The position numbers and the translations under genes were made by a program. From the NCBI GenBank assembly GCA_029565065.1, contig JAKQOW010000051.1, positions 1-64,000 on the forward strand: a stretch of DNA of 64,000 nt, given 5' to 3'. Under the pieces are notes generated by a model that did not search any database, was not told the DNA's origin, and saw nothing but the letters and a program-made list of their open reading frames with translations. This document shows, one piece after another, positions 53,601-61,900 of this stretch. Each line of letters begins with the position of its first letter. Position 1 is the stretch's first letter. Source of the DNA: Acidobacteriota bacterium (lineage in GTDB: Bacteria; Acidobacteriota; JAAYUB01).

Positions 53601-56573
53601 TACTGGATCCACCCGCAGGAGACGCAGCACCGGATCAGTTACCCGGTGACCGAACGCCACCGCGGCGGCTTCACGGTGGTCACCACCTTCGTCAAGGAAA
53701 ACCGCCTCTACACCACCACCACGCGCGTCGCGGTGCCATGGACCAACAAGGCGCTCCGCCTGGAGTGGGGCACCTTCCGCTCCAAGCTCCGCCCCGGCCA
53801 AGCCGAGACCTGGTCGCTGAAGGTCTCCGGCCCGAGCGCCGAAGCCGCCGCGGCCGAACTCGTGGCGACGCTCTACGACGCTTCGCTCGACCAGTTCTAC
53901 CCTCACGGATTTCCCGGCCTGTCCGGCTTTTTCCGCCAGGACCGGACGTACATCCATCCGTTCTTTTCCACAAAGGGCCAGGGCTTGCGTATGTGGGAAG
54001 ACGAGTTCCGGCGCTACGCGCCCTACGAGGAGCCGCTCTACCTCCGGTTCCCGGCGGACGTGACCAACAACTACTTCATGTACGAGATGCGGCGGACCAT
54101 GGCCGAGGCACCCTCGATGATGGCCGGTGCGCCCATGCCGCCGCCCGCACCGGCGCCCGCGGCGAAAATGGCGGCCCCTGGAGAAGCGGAAGCCGCCGAT
54201 GCCTCTGCCGCACCGGCGGACGCGTCCGCCCAGCCTGCGCCTCCGCCGACCGGTCCGGTCCAGCTCCGCACCAACCTGAACGAGACCGCCTTCTTCTTCC
54301 CGCAACTGGAGGCGGGCGCCGACGGCTCGTTCACCCTGAACTTCACCATGCCCGAGGCGCTGACCCGCTGGCGGTTCCTGAGCCTGGCCCACACGCGTGA
54401 GCTGGCGAGCGGCGCCCTCACCGACGAGGTGGTCACCCAGAAGGAGCTGATGGTCCAGCCCAATCCGCCCCGGTTCCTCCGCGAAGGCGACGAGCTGGAG
54501 TTCAGCGTCAAGGTGATCAACCTGACCGACAACGCGATCGAAGGCGGCGTCACCTTGAACTTCCTGGACGCCTTCGGCGAGCAGTCCCTCGACGGCGCCC
54601 TGTCCAACGCGACACCGGACCAGGCTTGCGCCATCCCGGCAAAGCAGTCCCGCTCGTTTGCCTGGCGGATCAAGGTCCCGGGCCGCCTCGACCTCGTCAC
54701 TTATCGCGCCGTGGCCCGCGCCGGCGAGTTTTCCGACGGCGAGGAAGGGCTCCTCCCTGTCATCAGCCGGCGGATCCTGGTCCAGGAATCGCTGCCGCTC
54801 TGGATCAGCGGTCAGGGCGAGAAGGCGTTCCGCTTCGACAAGCTTCTGTCCTCCGGCGCCTCCGACTCGCTGGCTCACCTGAAGCTGGTGCTCCAGATGG
54901 TGTCCAATCCGGCCTGGTATGCGGTGCAGGCCCTGCCGTTCCTCATGGAGTTCCCGTACGAGTGCTCCGAACAGGTGTTCAACCGCCTCTACGCCAACGC
55001 CCTGGGCCACCACATCGCCCACGCCAATCCGCGCATCCGCAAGGTGCTGGACGCCTGGCGGACCGCCCAGCCCGAGGCGCTGGCCTCCAACCTCGAAAAG
55101 AACACCGACCTGCGCAGCGTGCTGCTGGAAGAGTCGCCGTGGGTGCTGGACGCGCGGGACGAAACCCAGGCCAGGCGCAACACGGCCCTGTTCTTCGACG
55201 AGAACCGGATCCAGTCGGAACTCGCGTCCGCCCTGCGCAAGCTCGAACAGATGCAGCTCCCCGACGGCTCCTGGCCCTGGTTCCCCGGCGGCCGCGGCAA
55301 CAGTTACATCACCCTGTACCTGGTCACCGGCTTCGGGCGCCTCAAGCACCTCGGGGTGCAGGCCGTGCCGCAGGAGATGGCCCTCAAGGCCGTCGACCAT
55401 CTCGACGGCTGGATCGTCGACGTGCACAAGGAAATCATCAAGAACAAGCGGCTCCGTCAGAACAACCTCACGCCCACCGCAGCCATGTACCTGTACGCCC
55501 GGAGCTTCTACCTCGAAGACAAGCCGCTCCAGGGGGACGCCGCCAAGGCTGCGCTTTACTTCCTCAAACAGGGCGAGACCCACTGGCTCAAGCTCGACTC
55601 CCGCCGCGCCCAGGCGCAACTGGCGCTGGCCGAGCACCGTTTCGGCGGCACTGTCCCGGCGATGAAGATCCTGCGCTCGCTCAAGGAGCGCAGCCAGGTT
55701 CATCCGGAGCTCGGCCGCTACTGGGCGGAGGGCCAGCTCTCCTGGTGGTGGTACCATGCCCCCATCGAAACGCAGGCGCTCATGATCGAGGCCTTTGACG
55801 AGGTGGCCCGCGACGTCCAGACGGTCGAGGAATGCAAGATCTGGCTCCTCAAGCAGAAACAGACCCAGAACTGGAAAACCACCACCGCCACAGCCGACGC
55901 GGTCTACGCCCTGCTGCGCCGGGGCGAGGATTGGCTCGCCGCCGACGCGCTCGTCGGGGTGACCCTCGGCGGGCAGCGGGTGGAGCCGGACACGGTCGAA
56001 GCCGGCACCGGCTGCTACGAGAAGCGGTGGAGCGGCCCCGAGATCCGGCCGGAGATGGGCGAGGTGAAGCTGGAGAAAACCGACCCGGGGATTGCCTGGG
56101 GCGGCCTGCATTGGCAGTACCTTGAGGACATCGGCCGCATCACTCCGTACGCCGGCACCCCGCTGCAGCTTCAGAAGGCACTTTTCGTCCGGCGCGACAC
56201 GAAGCAGGGCCCGGTGATCGAGCCGGTGGCCGGGCCACTGGCCGTGGGCGACCTGGTGGTGGTCCGGGTTACGCTGCGGGTGGACCGCGACATGGAGTAC
56301 GTCCACATGAAAGACCACCGCGGCAGCGGCTTCGAACCGGCGGATGTCCTGTCAGGCTACCGCTTCCAGGACGGTCTCTTCTATTATCAGTCCACCCGCG
56401 ACACGGCCACCCACTTCTTCATCGACTATCTCCCCGTGGGGACCTACATCTTCGAGTACAACCTGCGGGTGACGCACAAGGGCCGTTACCCTACGGGACT
56501 GGCCCACATCGAGTGCATGTACGCGCCGGAGTTCAACAGCCACTCGGCCAGCGTCGAAGTCGAAGTCCGATAG
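50643..56573 (+). CDS. Bacterial alpha-2-macroglobulin with a thioester motif
   Basis: A 1976-residue exported protein. The start at 50643 follows AAGGAG; an in-frame ATG at 50616 is weaker. A signal peptide ends near FGIACDA, where Cys is a marginal lipid site. Residues of about 30-370 are a helical N-terminal region, followed by macroglobulin domains. A Pro/Ala-rich bait-like linker lies at about 1160-1205, then the A2M domain (TMPEALTRWRFLSLAHTR), then the thioester domain with C1441-S-E-Q1444. The thioester Cys and Gln are kept, so it could trap proteases covalently in the periplasm, as proposed for E. coli YfhM. The usual pbpC partner is not next to it. Confidence 0.9.
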   Translation: MWAFILMIGCVLLFGIACDAADGRSRKALWDQVAQAEADGLPETAATLLGQIYDGACRDGADVEALRALVKKILMESVTGGNHPEEKVRRLQAALPRAPERIQPLLRVILAQWYDHYYQRNRYRFLNRDATAKLDEQDFTTWDLPRLFREMDALYQSVLADEERLRRIPTADFREFLEPGNMPNALRPTLFDFIADQAIVFYTSNDTFRPKPQDAFEITADSDVLAPAAAFVQWQPTTTDTESPLFKALQLFQRILRVHAQDADPAARRDADLRRLHWARNVAAGETAAERFIERLQELAESAGDDVSALARYYWARELQSQEAFTAALAVAEAGAETAPKSVGGANCRSLITTIRQPAYQLQAETVTLPERPWHVRVTYRNVTALTFRIYPVPLPPSKELYREQQPNTEELDRLLRGQPLWEIHKTLPPTTDYKETVQDVELPGLAPGFYRVLASYDKAFRLKENAIAHTTFWSSPFGVVLRARGERIEGHALGNATGRPLAGVAVTAYAYDYAKRAYTQTGAATTDANGYFFIQPGENRRDQMLFFRAPDGTRYLHDDSVGYARVTRAEAVTRTVLFTDRSLYRPGQMIHFKGLCIETDPGGGSYRVLPRRAVTLAFRDVNDQEIAKTDFVTNDFGSFSGTWTAPTGRLLGAMRLVTADPPGSATLRVEEYKRPKFFVELKPPDGECRLGDAVTVTGEAQAYAGAPIDGASVRYRVVRLAQLPPWFYYYRDPRWRIGEPQEIASGTLTTDAAGGFRVTFAARPDKKIPAGDNPTFVYRIQVDVTDTAGETRSGERVVRLGYTALQADIAAAEWQESIGPIRLNLRTTTLDGEPAPATGTLTVFKLQMPDAPVPAELFGARRDAGETASVRTAEWQRWPAGDQALSREFATGADGTLAVDLALPPGVYRAQLHTQDRYGSPVRAMQPLLVLDPAARTFPVRTPAFFGARPGTVEPGDSFEAFWATGYVEGPALVEIFSDGEWLQQYWIHPQETQHRISYPVTERHRGGFTVVTTFVKENRLYTTTTRVAVPWTNKALRLEWGTFRSKLRPGQAETWSLKVSGPSAEAAAAELVATLYDASLDQFYPHGFPGLSGFFRQDRTYIHPFFSTKGQGLRMWEDEFRRYAPYEEPLYLRFPADVTNNYFMYEMRRTMAEAPSMMAGAPMPPPAPAPAAKMAAPGEAEAADASAAPADASAQPAPPPTGPVQLRTNLNETAFFFPQLEAGADGSFTLNFTMPEALTRWRFLSLAHTRELASGALTDEVVTQKELMVQPNPPRFLREGDELEFSVKVINLTDNAIEGGVTLNFLDAFGEQSLDGALSNATPDQACAIPAKQSRSFAWRIKVPGRLDLVTYRAVARAGEFSDGEEGLLPVISRRILVQESLPLWISGQGEKAFRFDKLLSSGASDSLAHLKLVLQMVSNPAWYAVQALPFLMEFPYECSEQVFNRLYANALGHHIAHANPRIRKVLDAWRTAQPEALASNLEKNTDLRSVLLEESPWVLDARDETQARRNTALFFDENRIQSELASALRKLEQMQLPDGSWPWFPGGRGNSYITLYLVTGFGRLKHLGVQAVPQEMALKAVDHLDGWIVDVHKEIIKNKRLRQNNLTPTAAMYLYARSFYLEDKPLQGDAAKAALYFLKQGETHWLKLDSRRAQAQLALAEHRFGGTVPAMKILRSLKERSQVHPELGRYWAEGQLSWWWYHAPIETQALMIEAFDEVARDVQTVEECKIWLLKQKQTQNWKTTTATADAVYALLRRGEDWLAADALVGVTLGGQRVEPDTVEAGTGCYEKRWSGPEIRPEMGEVKLEKTDPGIAWGGLHWQYLEDIGRITPYAGTPLQLQKALFVRRDTKQGPVIEPVAGPLAVGDLVVVRVTLRVDRDMEYVHMKDHRGSGFEPADVLSGYRFQDGLFYYQSTRDTATHFFIDYLPVGTYIFEYNLRVTHKGRYPTGLAHIECMYAPEFNSHSASVEVEVR

Positions 56574-56576
56574 AAC

Positions 56577-56597
56577 GTTGATGGTTGATGGTTGATA
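56577..56597. repeat. Three 7-base tandem units
   Basis: Three copies of GTTGATG (the last ends in A) begin 4 bases after the macroglobulin stop. The reverse complement of the same word occurs at 58081-58092. Confidence 0.85.
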
Positions 56598-56603
56598 TGA
56601 ATT

Positions 56604-56631
56604 GCCCCGGTCCCGCGACCGGGGCTTTTTT
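56604..56631 (+). terminator. Rho-independent terminator of the macroglobulin gene
   Basis: A 9-base GC stem (GCCCCGGTC and GACCGGGGC) with a CCGC loop is followed by six T residues (56626-56631). Confidence 0.93.
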
Positions 56632-56722
56632 CCGCTGAGCCCTGGCGCGCCAATCCGGCGGGCGCGACTTTTTCCGCTGATTCACGTATACCTCTTCACA
56701 CCAGGCGGAAGGGAAAATACGC

Positions 56723-58009
56723 ATGCGGCCACTACGCCCGGGCCATCGGGAACTTGCCGCCACGTTCATCGGCTGGGTCATGTTGCTGGCGGGGGTGTCG
56801 GCGCAGGCGCCACCCCAGTGGCCGGTCGTCGCACCCGAAGCCGTCGGGCTCGACCACGTCGTGCTCGACGCCTACCATGACGCCATCGCCCGTGGCGACT
56901 TCGGCCCGGTGCACAGTTTTCTGGTCATCCGTCACGGCCGGCTGGCGGCGGAGCACTACTATCACGGCTTTGACGCCGATACGCTGCACGTCGTCTATTC
57001 CGTAACCAAGAGCGTCACTTCGGCGCTGGTTGGGATGGCGCTGGACCGCGGCGAATTGGACGGCCTGGACACCCCACTGCTCCCGCACTTTCCCGAATAC
57101 ACGCCCGTGGCCAACCCCGATCCGCGCAAGGACGCCATCCTCCTGGCCGACGTGCTGGCCATGCGCGCCGGATTCGACTGGAACGAATTCCAGTACCCGT
57201 ACACCGACGCGCGCAATCCGTACCGCCAGCTCATGGCCAGCCCAGACTGGCTGGAGTTCATGCTGGACCGTCGGATGGCCCACTGGCCCGGCACCGCGTT
57301 TCAGTACAACAGCGGATGCACCATCCTGTTCTCCGGCCTCCTGCTCCACGCCACCGGGCGGCAGGCCCACGAGCTCGCGGCGGAGCGCCTGTTCGCGCCG
57401 CTGGGCATCACCCGCTGGAGCTGGTCGCTGGGCGCCGGGGGACTCACCGACACGGGCGGCGGCCTCTGGCTCCGGCCGCGAGACATGGTCGCGTTCGGCC
57501 AGCTCTACCTGCGGGCGGGCGCGTGGCGCGGCCAACAGCTCGTGCCGGCATCGTGGATCGCAGAAAGCATGATCCGCCGCTCCACCTTCGCCGACGGCAG
57601 CGGCTACGGCTATCAATGGTGGCTGCTGCCACTGGAGGCCGGCGCCGCGCCCGGCGCCGGTCCCGACATCTGGGTTGCGTGGGGCTGGGGCGGTCAGCAC
57701 ATCTTCGTCGTCCCGGCCCTGGACCTCGTGGTGGTTTCGACCGCCGGGGATTACAACGGCCAGTACGACGGCCTGGTGAACCACATCCAGGAATTTCTCG
57801 CCGAGGTGATCCGGCCGCCCGACGGCGACCTCACCGGCGACGGCGTCACCGATGCCCTGGACCTGGTGGTGCTGGCTCAGGTGCTGGCCGGCAACATCGG
57901 GCCGGAAGACCCACCCTGCGCCTGGCCCCCCATGGGCGACCTAAACGGCAATTGCCGGCTGGACGTGGCCGATGCGACCCTGCTACGGCAGCAGCTGATC
58001 GTTCGGTAA
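56723..58009 (+). CDS. Secreted beta-lactamase-fold serine hydrolase with a C-terminal dockerin-like module
   Basis: A 428-residue protein with a signal peptide (about 12-28). The class C beta-lactamase/esterase domain spans about 40-350, with S93-V-T-K96, YNS near 194 and a C-terminal AWGWGGQ-type HxG-like segment. The last 65 residues contain two calcium-loop repeats (GDLTGDGVTDALDLVVLAQV and GDLNGNCRLDVADATLLRQQ) of type I dockerin form. Such modules bind cohesins or anchor proteins to surface complexes. The substrate (beta-lactam, D-peptide or ester) cannot be told. No cohesin is visible in the window. Confidence 0.85.
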   Translation: MRPLRPGHRELAATFIGWVMLLAGVSAQAPPQWPVVAPEAVGLDHVVLDAYHDAIARGDFGPVHSFLVIRHGRLAAEHYYHGFDADTLHVVYSVTKSVTSALVGMALDRGELDGLDTPLLPHFPEYTPVANPDPRKDAILLADVLAMRAGFDWNEFQYPYTDARNPYRQLMASPDWLEFMLDRRMAHWPGTAFQYNSGCTILFSGLLLHATGRQAHELAAERLFAPLGITRWSWSLGAGGLTDTGGGLWLRPRDMVAFGQLYLRAGAWRGQQLVPASWIAESMIRRSTFADGSGYGYQWWLLPLEAGAAPGAGPDIWVAWGWGGQHIFVVPALDLVVVSTAGDYNGQYDGLVNHIQEFLAEVIRPPDGDLTGDGVTDALDLVVLAQVLAGNIGPEDPPCAWPPMGDLNGNCRLDVADATLLRQQLIVR

Positions 58010-58080
58010 TCAGGTGAATGGGTGTACGGGGCGGACCGGAGATTCCGGATCCAATCCCGGTTCTTCGGCTGTCCGCCCGC

Positions 58081-58092
58081 CATCAACCATCA
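58081..58092. repeat. Inverted copy of the GTTGATG word
   Basis: CATCAACCATCA is the reverse complement of TGATGGTTGATG found at 56577-56597. It lies in the non-coding gap after the dockerin protein. Confidence 0.6.
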
Positions 58093-58192
58093 GCGACCGG
58101 CGACCGAGCCCGGGGATTGGAGACCGGCAACAAAGCGACAGGGCCATGGACGGCCGACCGGCAGGCCAACCGGCAAGCCGCTACGGCCGGGA

Positions 58193-58477
58193 TCATCCCA
58201 CGATCTCGGCGTGGCGGAGAATCCCCTTGGGTAGCTCGTCCGGCACGGGGGTGACCTGGATGTACTTGATGTTGCGCACCGGGATCACCAGGAGGGCGCC
58301 CTGGGCCTCCACCACCACCTTTTCCGCATCCAGCGCCTTTTTGACGGTGGCGGCGATGGTGGCCGGATCGTGCCCCGCCTGCTTCGGGTAACGAAACACG
58401 ATCTTGGTGCCGTCCATGAAATGAATGACCATGTGGGCGATCCCCACCCCCAGCTTGCGCGCGCCTGCTTTTTCCAT
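58193..58477 (-). CDS. Small protein of unknown function
   Basis: A 94-residue protein with AAGGAG before the ATG. It has no signal peptide or membrane segment. The mix of beta-like stretches (HMVIHFMDGTKIVFRYP and GALLVIPVRNIKYIQVTPVP) around a helix suggests a compact domain, possibly a ligand- or RNA-binding fold. No family is recognised. It is divergent from the transmembrane FHA unit and has a TACAAT on its strand near 58513-58518. Confidence 0.65.
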   Translation of the reverse strand: MEKAGARKLGVGIAHMVIHFMDGTKIVFRYPKQAGHDPATIAATVKKALDAEKVVVEAQGALLVIPVRNIKYIQVTPVPDELPKGILRHAEIVG

Positions 58478-58588
58478 GAGCCCTCACTCCTTGCTCAGAC
58501 TGCTTGGGCGCCATTGTACACCGGTCGCCGGCCGCGCGGTCAGATATTCCGCGAAACATGGTCACCACCTGAACGGTGAGGTTCCTGC

Positions 58589-58616
58589 TTGCGGGTCCCC
58601 GCCTTCCTGCTACAAT
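58589..58616 (+). promoter_or_regulatory. Candidate promoter of the transmembrane FHA unit
   Basis: TTGCGG (58589-58594), 16 bases, TACAAT (58611-58616), about 40 bases before the ATG at 58658. Confidence 0.45.
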
Positions 58617-58657
58617 ATCCCTGCCGGTCACCCAACGCACCCGGAAGCGACGGACGC

Positions 58658-58963
58658 ATGGCCCAGTACCCACCCGCTGCCTACTATCCGCCCCCTGCGG
58701 CGCCGCCTCCCCAGCCTCCCGCCCCGCCCAAGAAGAAGGGTTGCTGCAGCTGCTGCCTGTGGGTGCTGCTCCTGCTGTTCGTTCTGGCGGCCGGCTTCGT
58801 CGCCTTCGCCTATTTTTACCTCCAGCCGCCGGCCAACCCGGTGGAGGAGGAGTACGAGACGATTCCCGAGTACTTCCCGGCCCAGCGCGCGGCTCTGGAC
58901 CGAACAGCGAGTCCGGCACCACCAGTTGACCACCGGTTCGTCGAGGAGGCGGCCCGTGGTTGA
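58658..58963 (+). CDS. Proline-rich single-pass membrane protein with a cysteine cluster
   Basis: A 101-residue protein. An N-terminal Pro/Tyr-rich segment (about 5-26, with YYPPPAAPPPQPPAPP) is followed by KKKGCCSCC at a membrane boundary, one membrane segment (about 33-53) and a short acidic tail. The cysteines next to the membrane could be lipidated or bind metal. Its 3' end overlaps the GTG start of the giant FHA protein by 8 bases, so the two are translationally coupled and probably work together. The function is unknown. Confidence 0.7.
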   Translation: MAQYPPAAYYPPPAAPPPQPPAPPKKKGCCSCCLWVLLLLFVLAAGFVAFAYFYLQPPANPVEEEYETIPEYFPAQRAALDRTASPAPPVDHRFVEEAARG

Positions 58964-61900
58964 ACGCCGCCGCACGTCAATCCTGACATTCCTGATGATC
59001 CTGCTGGCCGCCGCCTGGGCGGTCGCCGCTGTCGATCCCGGCCAGGCGGAACTCTACCGCCGCCAGTACGCCGGCAGCCTGCAATACCTGCGGGTCAACA
59101 TCTTCGAGAACCCGTACACGGTGTCTGTGTCCCCGGACCGTTTCGTGCTTCCCTCCCGCGGGGGCCTCAACGCGCTGCTGTCGGCCGGCGAGCCCGTGCG
59201 CGTCCAGAGCGTCACCTTCGGCGAGCGGACCGTGGATCTCGCCGTGACCGCGCCCAACGGGACCCGCGGCGTGACCATCCGCTTCGCCTTTGACGAACCA
59301 CTCGACCCGCCGTTTTCCACAAGCGGCGTATTCCTGGATGCGGTGGCGGCCGTGTTCACGGCCACGGCCCACGTGGGCAAGCCCGGCGACGACGCCCGGC
59401 CGCCCGACGAGGAGGAGCCCGAGACGCCCCAGACCGAGGAGCCGGAGCCCGAAGACGAGGACGAACCGCCCCGCGATGAAATCCGCCTCTTGGTGGAACC
59501 GGGCGCCGACCGGCTCCCCGGCGACGGCGACACGGTGACCACCGTGACCGTCTCCGCCCGGAATCCCGACGGCCGGCTGCTGGATCACCTGGCCGGACCG
59601 GTGAGTCTCCGCATCAACGCCGGCCGTCTGGCGGCCGAACGGATCCAGATGTCGAACGGCATCGCCCGATCCAACCTCCAGGTGCCCATCCTGGACGATC
59701 GCTCCAAGATGCTCCTGCGCAGTTTGCAGCTCACCTCCATCATCATCCGGAAGGTGATGGGCGCCGGACCGGGTGCCGACTACGAGGCGATCGCCCTGGA
59801 GGAAGCGCTCAAGGGACCCAACGCAGCCGCGCTCAACACCGCCGAGGGTGACAAACCGTGGGTGCTCATCGTGGCCGAGTTCCAGGGAATCAAGGGAAAG
59901 GCCAAGATCGACCTGTACCCGTCGCCCACCCCCGCGTCCGCGGTCTTCGGCTACTACGAGGGCAGTGACATCACCGGAGCTTCCAACTGGACCTTCGACA
60001 CCGGCAGCATGATCCTCAAGCAGACGGGTTATGCCGACGAGGTGAAGGTAGCCTATACCGGCGAGAGCCACATGGGCTTTTATGGAGTGAGCGTGGGCGG
60101 GATCGGCACATCGCTCATCCCGTTGCCGGGCGACCAGTTCTTTCTCATCGCCCCGCCCATTCTGTTCCATCGGGTGGGACGGACCCAGACGGATGGTGCG
60201 ACCGTTTCCGAGGTGAAGCCCAAACCGACGGTGACGCTCACCGCGCGCGACAACCCCGTCGCCGGCGACGGCCAGAGCACCACCCCGGTGGTCTTCCAGT
60301 TCATGGACGCCCAAGGACGTCCCCGCGCCGGGGTGCGCCTGACCTGGAAACTGGATTTCCACGGTGTCTTCTCGGCCGACCAAAGAGGCCGCCTCCTATC
60401 CAACGACCCGGTGACCGGAGCCGACGGCACCGCCCGGGCGGTCTACCAGTCGCCGGCGATCGGCGCCAAGGACATGCAGCAGACCGGTTCCATCAAGAAC
60501 CGCGACGTCGTCGTCGAGTACGCCGCCGGCGAGGATTCCGGCCGGGTCATCTGCCAGATCGGCGTCATGAAGGCCGCGCCGGTTCGTCTCGTGGTCGAGA
60601 AACCGGGGCTGGAGCGCTCGGTGCTTCCGCTGCAGATCGCCAGCCTCAACGGATTCATCAAGGGCCGGGTCCTGCTCAAGGTCACCACCCACCGCCTCCC
60701 GGGCACGGCCACGCGCGTCCCCGTCAACGACGCCACGGTGAAGCTGGAGGGAGACGAAAAGATCCTCAAGTGGGCCGCCGTGGACGTCGTGAAAACCGAC
60801 GACGAGGGCCAGTTCACCATCCAGATGCACATGAGCAACTGGCCCCGCTGGGACAAGGAACTCAAGCAGCCCTTCCTGGTGGCGCCTTCGGCGAGGCTGC
60901 TGGGGCTGCAGCACAACGCGCTCCAACACCTGGAGAAATGTGAGGCCTCCGAAGAGGTCAAGGAGCGGAGTCTGCATTTCGTCCAGGGCGCCCAAGCGCA
61001 GGTGGCCGAATTGAGCGCCGAGGACGCCGAGGGACTCGTCAACAAGATGGAGCTGTTCGGTTGGACGCTCCTGGTGCTCAAGGACACGCGCAAGGATGCC
61101 GCCGACGCCGGCCAGGAGCTGCTGGGCCATGCCTACACGCTCTTTCAGGCAGCGGCCAGCTACTTCTACACCGACTCCAAGCTGGACAAATACGTCAAGG
61201 ACAAGTACAAGCAGCTCGAAAAGGCCGTCGGGCTGCGCAAGCTCCGGGCGCTGAAGGCCCGCTGGGAGAAGAGCCAGAGCGCACCGGCCAGCGTCTCGGG
61301 ACGGATCTACCGCTGGCTGTTCAAATGGTTCTTCAAAACTCCCCCGGTCGAGCGGCTGGTGGACAACCAGCAGACCCGGCGGGTCACCCGCAGCATGCTC
61401 AACGAGCTGATGCTCCCCCAGATCATCAAGCAGCTCTCAGAGGTTTTGGGCGAGTATGTGCCCGAGATGCCGTTCCCCGACATCAAGGGCATCATCACCA
61501 ATGCACTGCTCAAACCTTACGACGACCTGGCCAACCAGTACCTGCTCCTGTTCCTGGACATCGACGATTACGACGCCGTCCGCGACGCCTACGCCCGGAG
61601 CTATGCCAAGCTCAAGGTCCGGCACGGCGGGCTGGCCACCGAATACCAGCGGGTAGTAAACTGGCGCATCGCCGAGGAATGGGTCACCGTGCTCGTGGAC
61701 ACCATCAGCGAATGCGGCCAGGTGGCCATGAAAATCATCGGCACCATCTACCTGCAGCCGGAAATCGTGAAGCACGCCGAGACGCTGGAGAAAATCCAGA
61801 AGGTGTTCGACAACGCCATGGCCGGCGTCCGCTTCGTCGAGGAGTGCTATCGGTTCGTGGGCATTCTGAACAAATCGCTCGACATCGTGATGACCACCAC

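Noticed and set aside
51843..56318. Very long minus-strand frame opposite the macroglobulin gene
   Set aside because: An antisense shadow of a verified gene; no domains, and composition typical of reverse frames.
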